From Elymus sibiricus (Eukaryota; Streptophyta; Magnoliopsida; Poales; Poaceae): a stretch of 64,000 nt of DNA. Below the pieces are notes generated by a model. That model saw only the letters and a list, made by a program, of their open reading frames with translations, was not told where the DNA came from and ran no database searches. Both the position numbers and the translations under genes were made by a program. The DNA lies in NCBI GenBank assembly GCA_039707655.1, contig CM077676.1:450839379-450903378 (forward strand), given 5' to 3'. Of this stretch, positions 60,069 through 64,000 are shown piece after piece; positions within the stretch are counted from its first letter, which is position 1; each line of letters opens with the position of its first letter.

Positions 60069-61510
60069 CTACTCCTCATCCTCATCCATGGAGTTGTCGG
60101 ACTCCTCCTCCTCCTCGTGATCCTCAGACTCCTCCTCGATCTCCTCATCAACAGCAGGTGGAGGTGCAGAGGTGGCAGCATTGGAGTTATCTGAGCCTGT
60201 CCATCGGCTGCTCTTGGAGATCCACTTCTCCTCAGACGTAATCCTCTGCTCAGAACCACTAGGAGCCTCCAAGTCCAACTTCCTCATCATAAGAATCTGA
60301 CGGCGGCAAGACTTCTTTTCCGCCACATGAGCCTCATACATCTTATGCTGGATGTCAGTCTAGAGGCAAAATAGCTTGCGGACCTTCTTCTTGAGCTTGG
60401 CAGCCCAAGATGGCTGCTCAGTGGGTGGCACATAGTCTGACTCATCAGACTCATCAGAATCAGCGGCGGGAATCTCAATCTCAGGGGCTGGTACAGCGCC
60501 CGAGTGCTCCTTCTACCTCAACTTGATCACCTCATGAGACATAAGAATGCCAATCTCTAGGGTCTCCTCTGGGAACTGAGAGCGCCAAGTGTCCACAATT
60601 AGCTTGAAGATGAAGGGTGCATAGATCGACACCTTCCGGCCATATACAGCAGACCGGAGCTCGGACCACATTACGTGGGACACATCCAGGACACAGGTCT
60701 TGCTCTTCTCCTTCTGGCACATAATGAGCATGTCTACCAGATAACCGTGCACCATATCAAAGTTCCCAACACGAGGGAAGAGAGTGTGTCTGAAGATGCG
60801 ATGCATGATATCCAGAAACGGTATCAACTCCTTGACATCTCCCTTGATAGTCTTCTTGATGGTCATGTAGCGAAATAACTTGGACTTGTGGGTGGGGGCA
60901 GTCTCCTTGTGAGGGCGAAGACCAAGGGTGTTGTCCAGCCCATCATCGCCGTAGCCCAAGCTGTTCATGAAAAACTTCCATGTAGTCTGCAGCTATCTGC
61001 CATGAGTCATCCAAATCATAGTCCTTGCTTCATCATTACCAAAGTGCACAGTGGCATAGAACTGAGCCACCATCTCTGGGTCAAAGTACTGGTTGAAGGT
61101 GATGATCTTCATAATGTCAAACTGCTCACACAGTGCCAGAGCCTCTCCAATGCCGTGTCCTGCTGCATGTGATCAATGTTGATAGACTTGGTCTTGATAA
61201 AAAGATTCTTCTTGTCCTTGAGCACATCATGATACACTGAGGCCTGATCCTTGTTCCAGAATGGACGATTCACTAGAGTTGGATCCTGAGGGCGACAGTA
61301 GGGATTACGCTCACGATAGGCGCAATACTCATTGCTATTCATCTCAGACACTGCCTTGGCCTTCTCCTTCTACTTCATAGCAACTGACATGGTGCTCCCT
61401 GACTACCTCTGCCTGGCTTGTGCACTGGAAGCTTCTCCTGCATCACTGGAGGTACGGCCGTGCTTCGGATTCTTGCGGCGAGCTTGATATGGACCGGAGC
61501 CACTACCACC
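60069..61510 (-). pseudogene. Extra ORF downstream of pol in the SIRE-like Copia
   Basis: The minus strand after an acceptor-like TCTTGGTCAG (61511) encodes a hydrophilic start (GSGPYQARRKNPKHGR), then NSNEYCAYRERNPYC, VNRPFWNKDQASVYHDVL, QFDIMKIITFNQYFDPEMV, IPFLDIMHRIFRHTLFPRVG and SHVMWSELRSAVYGRK. It ends with a very acidic tail (EEIEEESEDHEEEEE near 60120). Stops at about 61420, 61370, 60995, 60513 and 60360 and a frameshift near 61140 break it. SIRE-clade elements often carry such an ORF after pol, sometimes called env-like. I see no signal peptide or membrane segment here, so an envelope role is not supported. It is decayed in this copy. Confidence 0.65.
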
Positions 61511-61619
61511 TGACCAAGACACAAGATAGAAGGGAAAGCAGGTGTAAATGAATATGCATAAGCCAAAGGAATCAAAAAGTAAGAAGGAAGCAATGTTGCA
61601 GAAATTTTTGAAGTTGGTA

Positions 61620-62290
61620 GTTCAAGCGGTAGTATCGCGGTCTAGCAGGTGTAGTACCGCTTGGGCCTTAAGCGGTAGTACTGCTTTGGATGAGCGGTAG
61701 TACCGCCCGAGGCGCAGGCGTGCTACGGCGGCTAGATCCGGTAGTACCGGAATCACCAAATCCACAAATACTCCAATATAACTTCAATTCTCCTATCTAG
61801 CAGTCATTCCCCGTCCTAAACATGCCACGATTTAGCCAAAAATCGACGAACACAACACGCATTGCCCTAGAACCTAGATTCAAAGGAGAGAACCGTAGGA
61901 GTGAGAAACAGGGGCAATACCGACATCCATGGCAAGAGGATATGGTGGGGATCGATCCCACCGGACGGAATTGAGGATGACGGCACGGATGCGGCATGCC
62001 GAGGGCGGCGGCCCGGCGGTTTTCGTCGCTGTTGGAGGAGTTCGTGGGGAGGGAGAGAAGTGAATGGGTACGGGGGAGTTGGAACTCCCCCTGCCCGACA
62101 CTTAACCCCCCCCCCAACGGACTCTTAAGTGGTAGTACCGCTCCGAGGGGCGGTAGTACCGCCTCAATACTACTCAAAGACAGGAGACCCAGTAGTACCG
62201 CCCCAAGCGGTAGTACCGTAGGCTGGAGCGGTAGTACCGCATTAAGTGGTAGTACCATCCCAAAACCAGCGGTAGTACCGCTTGCAGCTC
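61620..62290. repeat. AGCGGTAGTACCGC array in the internal domain
   Basis: Two clusters (61624-61755 and 62130-62283) of the same hairpin-forming motif as in the LTR flank a stretch that is GC-rich without the motif (61860-62110). The frames crossing it (61797-62376) are repetitive and not genes. Confidence 0.8.
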
Positions 62291-62770
62291 AGAAAACTGC
62301 CAAGATCAAACATTTGGAATGGAAGCTTATGCACAAGAGATGTTTGAAGATGAGAAAGGCTTGGGTTGGAGACTGAAACATAACAAATGGGAAGGAACAC
62401 TCCAAGGACAAAAGAGACAAAAGAGAAGAACAACCTTAGAGTGAACCAAAACACAAAAAGACCTAAACATCTAGATAAGACAATCAAATCCAAAGAGAAC
62501 CAAACCTCTTCCAAGAGAAGAGGGTCGGTGGCTGGAGCCACCTATGTTTGAGTCAAATGGTTTGGCACCGCAAAGATTTTAACCTTGGGTCCAAGACCAA
62601 AACTCATCTTTGAAGCACAAGTACCATCAAGAATGGCTAATGTGAAATATTGATTCTATTTATGCATAATAAGGAGAGTGTGAGTTCATGAAGGGAACAA
62701 CACTCCCCCTATGTCCATGCCTACATCTAGAACAAGATAAAATGATGAGTGCGGTGGGATGTGCATTGCT

Positions 62771-64000
62771 TCAAGCCACATTGCTCAAATCAATGATATT
62801 TAGCTCATGTCTTAACTCGCGAAATCTTGCTTCATCCAATGGCTTCGTGAAAATATCCGCAAGTTTCTCTTGAGTCCCTACAAAGATAAGGTCAATCTCC
62901 CCACGCTTGATATGATCCCGGATGAAGTGATGACGAATCTCAATGTGCTTCATCTTGCTATGTTGCACGGGGTTGTAGGAGATCTTGATTGCACTTTCAT
63001 TGTCACATAGAAGAGGCACTTTGTCATAAGTGACACCGTAATCCTTTAAAGTTTGCCTCAACCATAGCAACTGTGCACAACAACTCGCGGCGGCAATGTA
63101 CTCGGCCTCGGTGGTGGAGAGAGACACACAATTTTGCTTCTTGGAAGACCAACTCACCAAAGAGCGACCAAGGAATTGGCACCCTCCGGAAGTGGACTTC
63201 CTCTCCACACGGTCCCCTTCCCAATCCGAATCCGAATATCCCGTGAGATCAAAGCTTGCTCCTTTGGGGTACCATAAGCCAAAGTATGGGGTATGAGCCA
63301 AATATCGAAAGATTCGCTTGACCGCCACATAGTGACTTTCCTTAGGTGCGGCTTGAAACCGTGCACACATTTCCACACTCAACATGATATCCGGTCTAGA
63401 TGCACAAAGGTAAAGCAATGATCCAATCATGGAGCGATATACCTTTTGATCCACCGCTTTACCATTGGGAACAATGTCAAGTTGGCACTTCATTGGCATT
63501 GGAGTCTTGGCCGGCTTGACATCATCCAACTTGAATCTCTTGAGCATGTCTTGGGTATATTTGGCTTGGTTGATGAAGGTTCCTTCTCTTCTTTGCTTGA
63601 CTTTGAACCCGAGAAAGAACTTCAACTCTCACATCATAGACATCTCAAACTTCTCGGTTATGAGTGCGGCAAACTCATCATTGAAAGCTTTGCTGGGAGA
63701 ACCAAAAGTAATATCATCAACATATAGTTGGCATATGAACAAATCCCCTTTAACCCTCTTAGTAAAAAGAGTGGGATCAATTTTCCCAATTTCAAACCCA
63801 CGATCTTGCAACAACTCAGTAAGGTGCTCATACCACGCACGTGGGGCTTGTTTAAGGCCATAGAGTGCCTTATCGAGTTTATATACATGATTGGGGAACT
63901 TGGGATCCTCGAACCCCGGGGGTTGTTTGACATACACCAACTCATTAAGGGGACCATTAAGAAATGCACTCTTCACATCCATTTGTTGCACCTTGAAATC
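62771..64000 (-). pseudogene. SIRE/Maximus-like Copia reverse transcriptase and RNase H (partial)
   Basis: The frame enters from the right edge with [36 protein letters not shown] and the polymerase site in [12 protein letters not shown]. It is broken only by a TGA at about 63626 (where the family has a glycine in G-E-L-K-F-F-L-G). It then continues with QAKYTQDMLKRFKLDD, YRSMIGSLLYLCASRPDI and the RNase H motifs TGYSDSDWEGD, STTEAEYIAAASC, LCDNESAIKISYNP, KHIEIRHHFIRDHI and LADIFTKPLDEARF, ending at 62771. The clade is clearly distinct from Angela in sequence. The N-terminal part of pol lies outside the window. Confidence 0.9.

Larger units (their letters stand above)
42193..64000 (-). mobile_element. 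SIRE/Maximus-like Copia element, right part outside window
   Basis: The outer LTR lies at 42193-43738, followed by a PPT at 43739-43753 and internal sequence to 44033. After element D the internal domain resumes at 59834: a downstream ORF (60069-61510), a repeat array (61620-62290), and the RT-RNase H end of pol (62771-64000). The order pol, extra ORF, 3' LTR is that of SIRE-clade Copia elements. The 5' half and 5' LTR are beyond the window. The region 62291-62770 is non-coding. Confidence 0.85.

Noticed and set aside
60060..60350. Acidic frame as an independent small gene
   Set aside because: It is the C-terminal tail of the decayed post-pol ORF of the SIRE-like Copia.

Overview
The window looks like nuclear DNA of a large grass genome, most likely a Triticeae species (wheat, goatgrass or barley group). 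The evidence is the set of repeat families recognised from memory: Copia LTRs of the Angela/WIS/BARE type, several related Gypsy LTRs ending in the inverted form of TGATACGTCTCCAACG, a SIRE/Maximus-like Copia, a CACTA element with TGGCGCACC subterminal repeats, and a Stowaway-type MITE. No database search was possible, so family names are by recognition only. There is no operon, CRISPR array, rRNA or tRNA gene.

Layout. 1-2467: an end-truncated Copia LTR, then a Helitron-like 3' end. 2633-4250: a decayed, intron-containing gag-like gene with the putative gypsy-type transposon domain. 4266-23848: a nest of minus-strand Gypsy elements. Element A is interrupted in its LTR by element B (5329-12036, site duplication TCCCC) and in its internal domain by element C (13016-22828, site duplication AGAGG). 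C itself holds a truncated Copia remnant (16283 to about 20100). 23850 to about 28.3 kb: a segment that begins with a minus-strand Helitron-like terminus and carries a broken NAC gene of the SOG1/NAC8 type in the same orientation. 28.6-30.1 kb: an AT-rich repeat field and a 5'-truncated LINE with RNase H and a poly(A) tail. 30138-34226: a PIF/Harbinger-like element with a Myb/SANT-like ORF, split by a small CACTA element (30972-32935, site duplication TAC).

35239-39377 holds the only gene that looks intact: three exons, about 930 codons, a multi-pass membrane region followed by an armadillo-like helical region. It has a Stowaway MITE in its second intron. 40.6-42.2 kb is GC-rich and unassigned. 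From 42193 to the right edge lies a minus-strand SIRE/Maximus-like Copia. Inserted in it is Gypsy element D (44039-59828, site duplication AAGAC), and inserted in the last LTR of D is a complete but mutated plus-strand Angela-type Copia (51109-59822, site duplication GTATC). This three-level nest can be ordered in time from the duplications alone.

The coding content is almost entirely that of retroelements (gag, protease, integrase, reverse transcriptase, RNase H). Points of most interest are an acidic ORF shared by Gypsy elements C and D that resembles no pol domain, repeated internal copies of the polypurine-tract motif in B and D, an in-frame chimeric ORF made by a deletion, the possible Helitron capture of a DNA-damage-type NAC gene, and the 21-base in-frame duplication in the intact membrane gene.
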